Assembly: GCA_017307355.1 (NCBI GenBank)
Contig: JAFKFG010000022.1
Coordinates: forward strand, 33,697-97,696
Source: Alphaproteobacteria bacterium
GTDB taxonomy: Bacteria; Pseudomonadota; Alphaproteobacteria; Micropepsales; Micropepsaceae
DNA length: 64,000 nucleotides
Direction of reading: 5' to 3'
In this document: piece after piece, positions 48,640-58,753 of the stretch
How positions within the stretch are numbered: the stretch's first letter is position 1
Layout of the letters: each line of letters opens with the position of its first letter
Position numbers and translations under genes: made by a program
The notes under the pieces: model-generated
What the model was told of the DNA's origin: nothing
What the model saw: the letters and a program-made list of their open reading frames with translations, nothing else
The model's database searches: none

Positions 48640-49908
48640 TTAAGACGCGGTCTGTTCGCGCGGCTGGCCCTTGTCCGAATAGGTGTAGAGCGGGCGCGCC
48701 TTGCCATCGACCACATCGGCCGTGATCACAACTTCCTGCACCCCGTTGAGGGTGGGAAGCTCGAACATGGTCTCGAGCAGAATGCCTTCCAGAATGGAAC
48801 GCAGGCCGCGCGCGCCGGTCTTGCGCTGAATGGCCTTGCGCGAAATGGAATGCAGCGCCTCTTCCTGGAAGCGCAGCTTGACGCCTTCCATCTCGAACAT
48901 CCGCATATACTGCTTGGCCAGCGCGTTCTTGGGCCGGGTAAGGATTTCGATCAGCGCCGGTTCCGACAGATCGCCCAAGGTGGCGAGCACCGGCAGGCGG
49001 CCGATGAATTCGGGAATCAGGCCGAACTTCAGCAGGTCTTCCGGCTCGATGTCGCGCAGGATTTCGCCCGTGCCGCGCTCGTCCGGGCCCTTCACATTGG
49101 CACCGAAGCCCATCGAGGTTCCCGAGGTGCGGGCCGAGATGATCTTGTCCAGCCCGGCGAAGGCACCGCCGCAGATGAAGAGAATATTGGTGGTGTCCAC
49201 CTGCAGGAATTCCTGCTGGGGATGCTTGCGTCCGCCCTGCGGCGGAACCGAAGCGACCGTGCCTTCCATGATCTTGAGCAGGGCCTGCTGCACGCCCTCG
49301 CCCGACACGTCGCGGGTGATGGACGGGTTGTCGGACTTGCGCGAGATCTTGTCGACCTCGTCGATATAGACGATGCCGCGCTGGGCCCGCTCGACATTGT
49401 AGTCGGCGGCCTGCAGCAGCTTGAGGATGATGTTCTCCACATCCTCACCCACATAACCGGCTTCGGTCAGGGTGGTGGCGTCGGCCATGGTGAAGGGCAC
49501 GTCCAGGATGCGCGCCAAGGTCTGCGCCAACAGGGTCTTGCCGCAGCCGGTGGGGCCGATCAGCATGATGTTGGATTTGGCGAGCTCGACATCGCCGTTT
49601 TTGCCGGACGAGTTGATGCGCTTGTAGTGATTGTGGACGGCGACCGACAGCACCTTCTTGGCGTGCGCCTGGCCCACGACATAATCGTCCAGAACCTTGA
49701 AAATCTCCTGCGGGGTCGGCACGCCCTCCTTGGATTTCATGAAGGAGGTCTTGTTCTCCTCCCGGATGATTTCCATGCAGAGTTCGACGCACTCGTCGCA
49801 GATGAAGACCGTCGGGCCGGCGATGAGCTTGCGCACCTCATGCTGGCTCTTGCCGCAGAAGGAACAATAAAGCGTGTTCTTGGATTCGCCGCCGCTGGCT
49901 TTGCTCAT
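48640..49908 (-). CDS. clpX: ClpX, ATP-dependent unfoldase of ClpXP
   Basis: ClpX recognises and unfolds substrates for ClpP. N-terminal zinc-binding domain with 'CSFCGKS' and 'CDECVELC', Walker A '[12 protein letters not shown]' near residue 120, the pore loop 'GYVGED', and the ClpP-contacting '[11 protein letters not shown]' loop region. 422 residues. It is 199 bases after clpP and may have its own promoter, since in alphaproteobacteria clpX is often transcribed separately. Confidence 0.98.
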   Translation of the reverse strand: MSKASGGESKNTLYCSFCGKSQHEVRKLIAGPTVFICDECVELCMEIIREENKTSFMKSKEGVPTPQEIFKVLDDYVVGQAHAKKVLSVAVHNHYKRINSSGKNGDVELAKSNIMLIGPTGCGKTLLAQTLARILDVPFTMADATTLTEAGYVGEDVENIILKLLQAADYNVERAQRGIVYIDEVDKISRKSDNPSITRDVSGEGVQQALLKIMEGTVASVPPQGGRKHPQQEFLQVDTTNILFICGGAFAGLDKIISARTSGTSMGFGANVKGPDERGTGEILRDIEPEDLLKFGLIPEFIGRLPVLATLGDLSEPALIEILTRPKNALAKQYMRMFEMEGVKLRFQEEALHSISRKAIQRKTGARGLRSILEGILLETMFELPTLNGVQEVVITADVVDGKARPLYTYSDKGQPREQTAS

Positions 49909-50107
49909 CTCACATCCGGTCCTTCCACCGGGGGCTTTCGCCCGCTTCGCAGCTCCGGATCAAACCCATGCTGCTTTGCACCATGCAGGAGGAACCGAAG
50001 CACCCCTGCCTCCCAACATTCGACCACGTTAACGGCGGCCGGATCAAGATTTGTTTAATCCGGACCAAGTGCCCGGAAATTCAGGAACTTTTACCCTTTT
50101 GAGGGTT

Positions 50108-50737
50108 TCAGACCGGCGCCTCGCCTTCCGGATGGCGCACCATGACCTGATCTAACAGCCCGAAATTCCTGGCTTCTTCCGCTGTCATATAGGTATCGCG
50201 GTCCAGCATCTTTTCAATTGCTTCGACGGTCTGGCCGGTATGCTTGGCGTAGATCTCGTTCAGCCGGCGCTTGAGCTTGACGATTTCCTGGGCATGGCGG
50301 GCGATATCGGCCGCCTGGCCATAGAAGGCCGCCGAAGGCTGGTGGACCATGACCCGGGCGTTCGGCAGGGCGAAACGCTCGCCCTTCTTGCCCGCGCAGA
50401 GCAGCAGCGAAGCGGCCGAGGCGGCCTGGCCGATGCAGAGGGTCTGAACCGGGGGGCGGACATATTGCATGGTGTCGTAGATCGCCAGGCCCGCCGTCAC
50501 CAACCCGCCCGGCGAGTTGATGTACATGTGGATCTCTTTTTTGGGATGCTCGGCTTCCAGGAACAGAAGCTGGGCGGTGATCAGGCTGGCGCCATAATCC
50601 TCGATCGGGCCGGTGACGAAGATCACCCGCTCCTTCAAAAGGCGCGAATAGATGTCGAAGGCCCGCTCACCCCGGGCGGTCTGTTCGACCACCATCGGCA
50701 CAAGAGTGTTGTTGTGGAATTCCAAGGGATTGGCCAT
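50108..50737 (-). CDS. clpP: ClpP, ATP-dependent Clp protease proteolytic subunit
   Basis: A tetradecameric serine peptidase. The catalytic triad is Ser107 in 'GQAAS', His132 in 'VMVHQPS' and Asp181 in 'LDRDTYM'. 209 residues with a short N-terminal propeptide-like segment. It lies between tig and clpX. A possible -10 TATATT lies upstream (about 50796-50801). Confidence 0.98.
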   Translation of the reverse strand: MANPLEFHNNTLVPMVVEQTARGERAFDIYSRLLKERVIFVTGPIEDYGASLITAQLLFLEAEHPKKEIHMYINSPGGLVTAGLAIYDTMQYVRPPVQTLCIGQAASAASLLLCAGKKGERFALPNARVMVHQPSAAFYGQAADIARHAQEIVKLKRRLNEIYAKHTGQTVEAIEKMLDRDTYMTAEEARNFGLLDQVMVRHPEGEAPV

Positions 50738-50833
50738 AGCGCGCTTTCCGATTCGATGCCGTCCAGGCGACAGTCTTACACCATCGCCCGTTTAATATAG
50801 CGTTCCAGCCTCAGATTGCGAGGATCGGGGAAT

Positions 50834-52195
50834 TCAGGCTTTCTTGACACTTTCCGGCAGGTCGTCGGGATCCTTGAACAGGGTTTCCCGGTCCACCGGC
50901 TTGTCGTTGACCTGTGCCAACTCTGCGATGAAATCCACCACCTTGTCCTCGAACAGAGGGGCGCGGATTTCGGCCTGGGCCTGCTGGTTGTTGGCGTAAT
51001 ACTGGAACACCTGCTGTTCCTGGCCCGGGAACTGACGCGCGCGGGCCATGATGGCGCGATTGACCTCTTCGCCCGTGATGGTGATGCCGTTCTGCTCGCC
51101 CAGCTTGCCCAGGACCAGACCCAGCCGCACGCGGCGCTCGGCGATGGCGCGGTACTCGGCCTTCAATTCGTCCTCGGTCTTGCCTTCGTCGGCGGCGGTC
51201 TTGCCTTCGCGTTTCAGCTCGGCTTCGACCTGGGCCCAGATGGACTCGAATTCCGCTTCCACCATGGCGGGCGGCAGCGGGAAGTCATGCGCCGAATCCA
51301 GCGCGTCCAGGATGCGGCGCTTCAGATGCAGGCGGCTGGCGGCGGTGAAGTCGCCCTTCACCTGATCGCGAACCCGGTCCTTCAAGGTGGCGAGATTTTC
51401 CAGCCCCATCTTGGTGGCCAGCTCGTCATCGACCTTGGCCTCTTCCGGCGTCTTGATCTCTTTGACGGTGACGGCGAAGACCGCCTCTTTGCCGGCGAGG
51501 TCGGGGGCATGATATTCGGCGGGGAACGTCACTTTGACATCGCGGCTCTCGCCGGCCTTGGCGCCGATCAGCTGATCCTCGAAGCCGGGAATGAACTGGC
51601 CCGAACCGAGCGTAAGATTGAAATTCTCGCCCTTGCCGCCGTCGAACGGCACGCCGTCGATGCTGCCCAGAAAATCGATGGTCGCGACATCGTCCTTGGC
51701 GGCGGCTTCGCCTTCCGGCTTGGCGGCATAGCCGCGGGTCTGCTTGGCCAGCCGATCCAGCGCCTCGTCCACATCGGCGTCGGTGACATCGGAGGTCAGG
51801 CGTTCGACCGTAAGCTTGGAGACATCGGTGGTCTGGAAATCCGGCATCAGATCGACCGTGACGGTGAATTGCAGGTCGGCCTTGCCGTCCACCACCTGTT
51901 GGACATCGCCCACCGGTTCGACGCGCGGCTGCAGCGCGGGCTTGAGCTGATTGTCCGCGATCGCTTTCTGGCTGCCTTCATTGACGGCCTGTTCGACCAC
52001 TTCGCCCATCACGGACTTGCCGAACTGCTTCTTGAGGAAAGAGACCGGCGCCTTGCCCGGACGGAAGCCCTTGAGATTCACCCGCGGCTTCATTTCTTCC
52101 AGCCGCTTGGTGACTTTGGCGTCGAGTTCGCTGGCCGCGATCGTCACCGTGAACTGACGGCGGAGGTCCTCGGAAACCGTCTGGGTAATCTGCAT
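50834..52195 (-). CDS. tig: Trigger factor, ribosome-associated chaperone and prolyl isomerase
   Basis: Trigger factor binds nascent chains at ribosomal protein L23. The ribosome-binding signature 'LKGFRPGKAP' is near residue 43, the FKBP-type isomerase domain about residues 150-245 ('DFLGSIDGVPFDGGKGENFNLTLGSGQFIPGFEDQLIG'), and the C-terminal chaperone arms follow. ATG 52195 gives 453 residues; an in-frame upstream extension runs through the tRNA-Leu and is rejected. Confidence 0.98.
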   Translation of the reverse strand: MQITQTVSEDLRRQFTVTIAASELDAKVTKRLEEMKPRVNLKGFRPGKAPVSFLKKQFGKSVMGEVVEQAVNEGSQKAIADNQLKPALQPRVEPVGDVQQVVDGKADLQFTVTVDLMPDFQTTDVSKLTVERLTSDVTDADVDEALDRLAKQTRGYAAKPEGEAAAKDDVATIDFLGSIDGVPFDGGKGENFNLTLGSGQFIPGFEDQLIGAKAGESRDVKVTFPAEYHAPDLAGKEAVFAVTVKEIKTPEEAKVDDELATKMGLENLATLKDRVRDQVKGDFTAASRLHLKRRILDALDSAHDFPLPPAMVEAEFESIWAQVEAELKREGKTAADEGKTEDELKAEYRAIAERRVRLGLVLGKLGEQNGITITGEEVNRAIMARARQFPGQEQQVFQYYANNQQAQAEIRAPLFEDKVVDFIAELAQVNDKPVDRETLFKDPDDLPESVKKA

Positions 52196-52303
52196 GTCTG
52201 TCGTCCTTACCAATCTAAGTGTGGGCACAAGGCCCGAATCTTTCCTTTGCCGCGGCCCTGCGAAGGCGCCGCCCGGCAGCCGGTCGCCCGCGAACATTTT
52301 GGC

Positions 52304-52388
52304 TGGTGCGGGCAGAGGGACTTGAACCCCCACGACTTTCGTCACTGGAACCTAAATCCAGCGCGTCTACCAGTTCCGCCATGTCCGC
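52304..52388 (-). tRNA. tRNA-Leu (anticodon TAG)
   Basis: An 85-base class II tRNA with a variable arm and encoded CCA. The anticodon stem CTGGA/TCCAG encloses TTTAGGT, giving TAG. The acceptor GCGGACA against TGCCCGC pairs at six of seven positions; the fifth pair is A opposite C. It begins 37 bases after the nnr stop, so it may share a transcript. Confidence 0.95.
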
Positions 52389-52425
52389 GTTTTTGGGGCA
52401 AGCCCCGCCGAAGCGGGCCCCTATA

Positions 52426-53904
52426 TCAAGTGTTGCGGGGGGTTACCAGCCGTTCTCTGAGGCCCGAAAGGCTTTCAGGGAGGATTTCCGGCAGGTCCTC
52501 GGCAATCAGCCCCGGGCCAAAGCGCCCGGCCGCGTCCCCATGCAGCCAGGCCGCCGCCGAAGCCGCCTCGAAAGCCGGCATGCCCTGGGCCATCAGGCCG
52601 CCGATGAACCCGGCCAGCACGTCCCCCGCCCCCGCCGTCGCCAGGGTGGCCGGGGCATTGGCATTGATGGCGGCCCGGCCATCGGGGGCGGCGATCACCG
52701 TGTCATTGCCCTTCAGAAGAACCACCGCGCCAGCCCGGGCGGCCGCGGCGCGGGCGGCCTCGACCTTGCTGGCGGCGTTTCCCAAGAGGCCGGGGAAAAT
52801 CCGCTCGAATTCTCCGTCATGCGGGGTCATCACCGCGGGATGGCGGATCTTGCCGAACAACGCCGGCGGATCGTCCCGGAACAGGGTAAGTGCATCCGCA
52901 TCCAGAACGGCACTGGCGCCGCTGGCCAGCACATGCTCGACCAGATCGCGCGCCTGCGGTCCCACACCCAGGCCGGGGCCGATGATCGCCGCGTTCAGGC
53001 GCCGGTCCGACAGCAACGATGCCAGCCCCACCGCACCGTCGAACGGCTTGACCATGATGGCGGTGAGATGGGCCGCGTTGACCGAGACGGCGTCCGCTTG
53101 CGCCGCGACACTCACCAGCCCGGCGCCGATGCGCAGCGCGCCCCGTGCCGCAAGCCGCGCCGCGCCGGTGGCATGCGCCGGTCCGGACACCACCAGGCAA
53201 TGGCCCCGCGCATATTTGTGCGCGTCCGGCCGCGGCCAGGGAAAAGCTGGACCCCAGAGCGAGGGCGAATTCTCGAACAAAGAAACGCCGACACAGGCGG
53301 CCTGGGGAATGCCGATGTCGGCCAGCAGGGTTTCGCCGCACAATATGCGTCCCGACAAAAGAAGATGCGCCGGCTTCAACCGGAAAAACGTGACCGTGAT
53401 GTCCGCTTCGACCGCGACGCCGCGAGCCTGCCCGCTATCGCCATCGATCCCGCTGGGGATGTCGATCGCGATCACCGGAACATGCGCGCGATTCACGGCT
53501 TCGATCAGCGTCCGGTATCCGCCTTCCGGCGGCCGCGACAAACCGGCGCCAAAAAGCGCGTCGACAATCAGATCCGCGCCATCCAGGGCCGAAGGCGCAA
53601 GCGGGCCGCGCGCGCCATGCCATCCAGCGGCCGCGATCGCCGCATCGCCTTTCGCTTCGTCGGCGCAGGCCAGGGCCACATTGAAACCCTGCTCCGACAG
53701 CAGCTGCGCCACCACGAAGCCGTCACCGCCATTGTTGCCGGGACCGCACAGGACCGCGACGCGGCAGGGCGCAAAGCGCGATACGATCACGTCGGCGACG
53801 GCGCGGCCGGCATTCGTCATCAGGGCGAAAGACGGTGTTCCTTGCGCCACGGCCATGGCGTCGGCGCGGCGCATCTCCTCATTGCTGAGGATTTCGCCGC
53901 TCAC
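52426..53904 (-). CDS. nnr: Bifunctional NAD(P)HX epimerase / ADP-dependent NAD(P)HX dehydratase
   Basis: This protein repairs hydrated NADH and NADPH. The N-terminal epimerase domain has 'CGPGNNGGDGFVVAQLL' and 'DALFGAGLSR'; the C-terminal ribokinase-like dehydratase has 'KYARGHCLVVSG', 'TPHDGEFERIF' and 'ATAGAGDVLAGFIGG'. 492 residues, both halves complete. It overlaps the amidase gene by four bases. In many alphaproteobacteria nnr sits in the glnB-glnA neighbourhood, as here. Confidence 0.95.
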   Translation of the reverse strand: MSGEILSNEEMRRADAMAVAQGTPSFALMTNAGRAVADVIVSRFAPCRVAVLCGPGNNGGDGFVVAQLLSEQGFNVALACADEAKGDAAIAAAGWHGARGPLAPSALDGADLIVDALFGAGLSRPPEGGYRTLIEAVNRAHVPVIAIDIPSGIDGDSGQARGVAVEADITVTFFRLKPAHLLLSGRILCGETLLADIGIPQAACVGVSLFENSPSLWGPAFPWPRPDAHKYARGHCLVVSGPAHATGAARLAARGALRIGAGLVSVAAQADAVSVNAAHLTAIMVKPFDGAVGLASLLSDRRLNAAIIGPGLGVGPQARDLVEHVLASGASAVLDADALTLFRDDPPALFGKIRHPAVMTPHDGEFERIFPGLLGNAASKVEAARAAAARAGAVVLLKGNDTVIAAPDGRAAINANAPATLATAGAGDVLAGFIGGLMAQGMPAFEAASAAAWLHGDAAGRFGPGLIAEDLPEILPESLSGLRERLVTPRNT

Positions 53905-55301
53905 GCGAAGCCTTCGGGAATATCGTCGACATTCGGGTCCGCGGCTTCATAGGCAAACGCGGCTTGCAGCACGCTCCATTCGTCGTAATGCCGCCCGACG
54001 ATCTGCAGGCCGACCGGCAGGCCCGCACGCGTGCGCCCGCACGGCACGCTGGCGGCCGGCTGCTGGGTCAGGTTGAACGGATAGGTGAATGGCGTCCAAC
54101 GCGTCCAGGATCCGTCGGCATAGGGCGAAAGCTTGCCGACATCGAAGGCCGCCACCGCCAGGGACGGCGTCAGCAGCAGATCGTAATTCTCCATGAACTG
54201 GCGCATCCGGCTGGCATAGGCGCCGCGCGCGACATTCGCTTCGATATATTCGCGCGTCGGAATCCTCGCCCCCTCCTCCGCGACAGCGGCCAGGCCGGGA
54301 TCGAGCAACTGCCTTTTGTCCGCCGCGACATGGCCGAACACGAAACCCGCCCCGCCCCACCACAGCGTGCGGAAAATTTCCCCCGGATCGCCGCCGGGCG
54401 GATCGATCTCATCGACCCGGGCGCCGAGTTCGGAAAAACGTCTGGCCGCGGCGGCGACCAGTTCGGCAACCTCGGGCTCGACATTCTTAGCGAAGCCCAT
54501 AGTGGGGCTGAAGGCGATGCGCTTGTCGCGAACGCCGCGCCTGAGGTCCTTGAGGAAGCTCGATCCGGGCGGCGCCAGTGCCTGCCAGTCGCGCGCGTCG
54601 GGGCGGCTCATCACATCCAGCAGCATGGCGCTGCCTTCGACGTCGCGGCTCATCGGGCCCAGATGCGCCAAAGTTCCAAACGGCGAGGATGGCCAGGCGG
54701 GCACCCGCCCGAAATTGGGCTTGATGCCGAAGGTGCCGGTAAAGCCAGCCGGGATGCGGATCGATCCGCCGCCATCGGTTCCCAGCGCCAGGGGCGCCAG
54801 CCGCGCCGCCACCGCGGCGGAGGATCCGCCGGACGAGCCGCCCGGCGTCTTGTCCAGGTTCCAGGGATTGCGGGTGATGCCGGTCAAAGGCGAATCCGTG
54901 ACGCCTTTCCAGCCGTGATCGGGCGTGGTGACTTTGCCCAGAAGAACCGCGCCCGCCTCGCGCAGCCGCGCCACCACGGGCGCGTCATCGTTCCAGGCCT
55001 GGTTCGGGTCGGTGAAGCGAGAGCCACGCAAAGTCGGCCAGCCGCGGGTGAGAAGAATATCCTTCACCGCCACCGGCACGCCGTCCAGCGGCGACAGTGC
55101 CGCTTTTTTCGTCCAGCGTTCTTCGGAGGCGCGCGCCTGCGCCAGGGTGGTCGGCTCGTCGATCAGGCAATAAGCATTGACCTTGGAATCCAGCGCCGCG
55201 ATGCGGGCCAAAAGGCTTTTCGCGACCTCGACCGGCGAAACCTCGCCGCTGCCAAAGGCGGTGGAGAGGCGCGGCGCATTCCAATGCCAAAGCTCAGCCA
55301 T
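53901..55301 (-). CDS. Amidase-signature family hydrolase
   Basis: A 466-residue amidase-signature enzyme. The Ser-cis-Ser-Lys triad is complete: Lys80 in 'GVPVAVKDI', cis-Ser156 in 'GGSSGGSSAA' and nucleophile Ser180 in 'GTDGGGSIRIPAGFTG'. It lacks the GatA partner genes gatB/gatC nearby and has a divergent C-terminus, so a free amide/aryl-acylamide hydrolase is more likely than GatA. It overlaps nnr and the next aminotransferase gene (eight bases). Confidence 0.88.
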   Translation of the reverse strand: MAELWHWNAPRLSTAFGSGEVSPVEVAKSLLARIAALDSKVNAYCLIDEPTTLAQARASEERWTKKAALSPLDGVPVAVKDILLTRGWPTLRGSRFTDPNQAWNDDAPVVARLREAGAVLLGKVTTPDHGWKGVTDSPLTGITRNPWNLDKTPGGSSGGSSAAVAARLAPLALGTDGGGSIRIPAGFTGTFGIKPNFGRVPAWPSSPFGTLAHLGPMSRDVEGSAMLLDVMSRPDARDWQALAPPGSSFLKDLRRGVRDKRIAFSPTMGFAKNVEPEVAELVAAAARRFSELGARVDEIDPPGGDPGEIFRTLWWGGAGFVFGHVAADKRQLLDPGLAAVAEEGARIPTREYIEANVARGAYASRMRQFMENYDLLLTPSLAVAAFDVGKLSPYADGSWTRWTPFTYPFNLTQQPAASVPCGRTRAGLPVGLQIVGRHYDEWSVLQAAFAYEAADPNVDDIPEGFA

Positions 55302-56466
55302 GCTTGAAATACGCCTTGAGCCGCGCCAGCGCTTCCTCGATCACCGCGCGCTGCTTGCAGAACGCGAAGCGAACATAGGTGTCGGGCCGCGACGGGCCGG
55401 AGAAGAATTCACTGAGCGGGATCAGGGCGACGCCCGCTTCACGGACCAGCCGCTCGCAGAAGGCCCGGTCCTTTTCATTGGTCAGGCCGGAAATTCCGGC
55501 GGTGAGAAAATAGGTGCCCTCGCTGGGCAGGACGTCGAAACCGATTTCGCGAAGACCCGCCGCCAACAGATCCCGATTGTCCTGCAGCCGCGCCGCCAAG
55601 GCGATGGCGGATTCCATCTCGTGATTGAGGCCATGCGCCACGCCCAGCTGCAACGACGGCGCGGTGGTGAAAGTGAGAAACTGGTGCGCCTTGGCGATCA
55701 CCGAAATCATCTGCCGCGGGCCGGTCAGCCAGCCGACTTTCCAGCCGGTGAGGGAAAATATCTTTCCCGCCGAACCGACCCGCACCACCCGCTCGCGCAT
55801 CTGCGGCAGGGACGCCAGGGAAATATGGGGCCGCCCGTCATAGGTGAGATGCTCATAGACCTCATCGCAGATCACATAGGCGTTGCTTTCGCGCACGGCG
55901 CGGGCGATCGCCTCCATTTCCTCGGCATCGAACACCCGCCCCACCGGGTTGAGGGGCGTGTTGACCATCACCAGCTTGGTGCGCGGCGTGATCGCGGCGG
56001 CCAGCATGGCGGGGCTGAGGCGAAAATCCGGCGGCGTCAATGTGATGGTCTTGACCATGGCGCCCGCCGCTTCGGCAATGGGGCGGTAGGAATCGTAAGC
56101 CGGCTCGATCAACACCACTTCATCGCCCGGACCCGCCAGCCCCATGATGGCAGCCGTCAGGGCTTCGGTGCCCCCCGAAGTGACCAGCACCTCGTCCTGC
56201 CAGTCATAGTCCAGTCCGTAAAAGCGCTTGGCATGCGCCGACAACGCGCGGCGCAATTCCGGCACGCCCGGCATGGGCGGATATTGATTGGGCCCTTCCA
56301 TCAGAACTTTGGCCGCGGCCGCGCGGATCGATTCGGGGCCATCCAGATCGGGAAACCCCTGCCCCAGATTGACGGCCTTATGCTCGTTGGCCAGGCCCGA
56401 CATGACGGTAAAAATGGTGGTGCCCTGTCTGGCGAAGACAGGATTAAAGGCGGGAGACATGGTCAT
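55294..56466 (-). CDS. PLP-dependent aminotransferase, class I/II (methionine/kynurenine-transaminase-like)
   Basis: A fold-type I aminotransferase of 390 residues. 'VNLGQGFPDLDGPESIRAAAA' and 'NQYPPMPGVPELRRALSAH' are typical of the kynurenine/methionine aminotransferase (YbdL-type) group; the PLP Lys is in 'SAGKIFSLTGWKVGW'. I chose ATG 56466, with AAAGG upstream; an open frame continues upstream but without domain homology. Divergent from glnB. Confidence 0.88.
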   Translation of the reverse strand: MTMSPAFNPVFARQGTTIFTVMSGLANEHKAVNLGQGFPDLDGPESIRAAAAKVLMEGPNQYPPMPGVPELRRALSAHAKRFYGLDYDWQDEVLVTSGGTEALTAAIMGLAGPGDEVVLIEPAYDSYRPIAEAAGAMVKTITLTPPDFRLSPAMLAAAITPRTKLVMVNTPLNPVGRVFDAEEMEAIARAVRESNAYVICDEVYEHLTYDGRPHISLASLPQMRERVVRVGSAGKIFSLTGWKVGWLTGPRQMISVIAKAHQFLTFTTAPSLQLGVAHGLNHEMESAIALAARLQDNRDLLAAGLREIGFDVLPSEGTYFLTAGISGLTNEKDRAFCERLVREAGVALIPLSEFFSGPSRPDTYVRFAFCKQRAVIEEALARLKAYFKHG

Positions 56467-56549
56467 GGCGAGTACCTTTGCAGAGGCAGAGGGGGCTGAC
56501 AAATGCTGTGCGAGCCGCCCCCAAAGCAAGCAATCTGCCCGATTAATAG

Positions 56550-57032
<483 letters not shown>

Positions 57033-57175
57033 AGGAGCGTCGGCGAGGTCCATAGGTCTTGAGCGCCAGCGAGAGACGCGTATGGACGAGCGACAAAAGT
57101 AAATCAGATCCAAAAGCGCGGGGCATAACCCACGCCGGGGTGTTTTAAACAATTATCGAAGGGAAGACCGACGTC

Positions 57176-58597
57176 ATGGCCGAGAAGAAAAAAACTGCGG
57201 ACGACATTCTGAAGCTGATCAAGGAAAAGGACGTCAAGTTCGTCGATGTCCGTTTTACCGATCCGCGTGGCAAATGGCACCATGTCACGTTCGACCTTTC
57301 GATGGTCGATGACGATTTCCTCAACCACGGCACCATGTTCGACGGCTCCTCGATCGCCGGCTGGAAGGCGATCAACGAGTCCGACATGCTGCTGGTGCCG
57401 GATCTCGACACCGCGGTGGTCGACCCCTTCTTCGCCCAGACTACGCTGATCCTGGTCTGCGACGTTCACGAACCCACCACCGGCCAGCGCTATGGCCGCT
57501 GCCCCCGTTCCATCGCCAAGGCCGCCGAGGCTTATGTGAATTCCTCGGGCATCGGCGACACCACCTATTTCGGCCCGGAAGCGGAATTCTTCGTGTTCGA
57601 CGATGCGCGTTTCGACACCGGCATGAACAAGGGCTTCTATTTCCTGGACTCCAAGGAAGGCGCCTGGAACAGCGGCACCGAATACGAACAGGGCAATCTG
57701 GGCCACCGCCCCGGCGTCAAGGGCGGCTATTTCCCGGTGCCGCCGGTCGATTCCGAACAGGACATGCGCGGCGAGATGCTCGCCATCATGGGCGACATGG
57801 GCATCCAGCCGGAAAAGCACCACCATGAAGTCGCCACCGCTCAGCACGAACTTGGCTTCAAGTTCAACACGCTGACCAAGTGCGGCGACTATATGCAGAT
57901 CTACAAATACGTGATCCACCAGGTCGCCCAATCCTATGGCAAATCGGCGACCTTCATGCCCAAGCCCATCTATGGCGACAACGGCTCGGGCATGCATGTG
58001 CATCAGTCGATCTGGAAGGCGGGCAAGCCGCTGTTCGCCGGTTCGGGCTATGCCGACCTGTCGGACCTGTGCCTCTATTACATCGGCGGCATCATCAAGC
58101 ATGCCAAGGCGCTCAACGCTTTCACCAACCCGCTCACCAACAGCTACAAGCGCCTGATCCCGGGCTTCGAAGCCCCGGTTCTGCTGGCCTATTCGTCGCG
58201 CAACCGCTCGGCCTCGTGCCGCATTCCCTTCTCGCCCTCGCCCAACGGCAAGCGCGTGGAAGTGCGCTTCCCCGATCCGGGCGCCAATCCCTATCTCGCC
58301 TATGCCGCGCTGCTGATGGCGGGCCTGGACGGTATCGAGAACAAGATCCATCCGGGCGGCCCGATGGACAAGGATCTCTACGCCTTGCCGCCGGAAGAGC
58401 TGGCCAAGGTGCCGCAGGTCTGCGGTTCGCTGCGCGAGGCCCTGGAAAATCTCGACAAGAACCGCGCCTTCCTCAAGAAGGGCGGCGTCTTCACCGACGA
58501 TTTCATCGACAGCTATATCGAGCTCAAGATGGAAGAGGTCTATGCCTTCGAGCACACGCCTCACCCGGTCGAGTTCAAGATGTACTATTCGGTCTGA
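57176..58597 (+). CDS. glnA: Glutamine synthetase type I
   Basis: GlnA makes glutamine from glutamate, ammonia and ATP. 473 residues with '[18 protein letters not shown]', the metal/ATP '[11 protein letters not shown]', '[12 protein letters not shown]' and 'NRSASCRIP' motifs. The adenylylation Tyr402 lies in '[10 protein letters not shown]', so it is a GSI-beta enzyme controlled by GlnE. It is the second gene of glnBA and ends in a strong terminator. Confidence 0.98.
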   Translation: MAEKKKTADDILKLIKEKDVKFVDVRFTDPRGKWHHVTFDLSMVDDDFLNHGTMFDGSSIAGWKAINESDMLLVPDLDTAVVDPFFAQTTLILVCDVHEPTTGQRYGRCPRSIAKAAEAYVNSSGIGDTTYFGPEAEFFVFDDARFDTGMNKGFYFLDSKEGAWNSGTEYEQGNLGHRPGVKGGYFPVPPVDSEQDMRGEMLAIMGDMGIQPEKHHHEVATAQHELGFKFNTLTKCGDYMQIYKYVIHQVAQSYGKSATFMPKPIYGDNGSGMHVHQSIWKAGKPLFAGSGYADLSDLCLYYIGGIIKHAKALNAFTNPLTNSYKRLIPGFEAPVLLAYSSRNRSASCRIPFSPSPNGKRVEVRFPDPGANPYLAYAALLMAGLDGIENKIHPGGPMDKDLYALPPEELAKVPQVCGSLREALENLDKNRAFLKKGGVFTDDFIDSYIELKMEEVYAFEHTPHPVEFKMYYSV

Positions 58598-58619
58598 TCG
58601 CAAGATCAGGCGAAACAAA

Positions 58620-58646
58620 GGGCGCGGCGAAAGCCGCGCCCTTTTT
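58620..58646 (+). terminator. Rho-independent terminator of glnBA
   Basis: GGGCGCGGC, GAAA tetraloop and GCCGCGCCC form a nine-base perfect stem followed by TTTTT, 23 bases after the glnA stop. Confidence 0.92.
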
Positions 58647-58705
58647 GTTTCACAGTCCCGGCCTCGCGCCGCGCTCGAACGCGCGACGCTGCGGCGTTCG
58701 CCGGA

Positions 58706-58728
58706 CCGAAGGTCCACCGGACCTTCGG
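58706..58728. repeat. 10-base perfect inverted repeat between glnA and a histidine kinase gene
   Basis: CCGAAGGTCC and GGACCTTCGG flank a three-base centre. There is no T-run on either side, so it is not a normal intrinsic terminator. It lies 26 bases past the end of the minus-strand kinase gene and could protect its mRNA 3' end. Nothing else is seen in 58647-58753. Confidence 0.6.
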
Positions 58729-58753
58729 CACCTTCAGGCTCATCCAGCCTTTT

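Noticed and set aside
50020..50077. Possible CtrA (TTAA-N7-TTAA) site upstream of clpX
   Set aside because: Two TTAA-type words occur but at the wrong spacing.
52196..52345. N-terminal extension of trigger factor
   Set aside because: The extension reads through tRNA-Leu; the protein family starts at the ATG at 52195.
50816..54076. Plus-strand frame across tig, tRNA-Leu and nnr
   Set aside because: It reads through a tRNA and two well-supported minus-strand genes.
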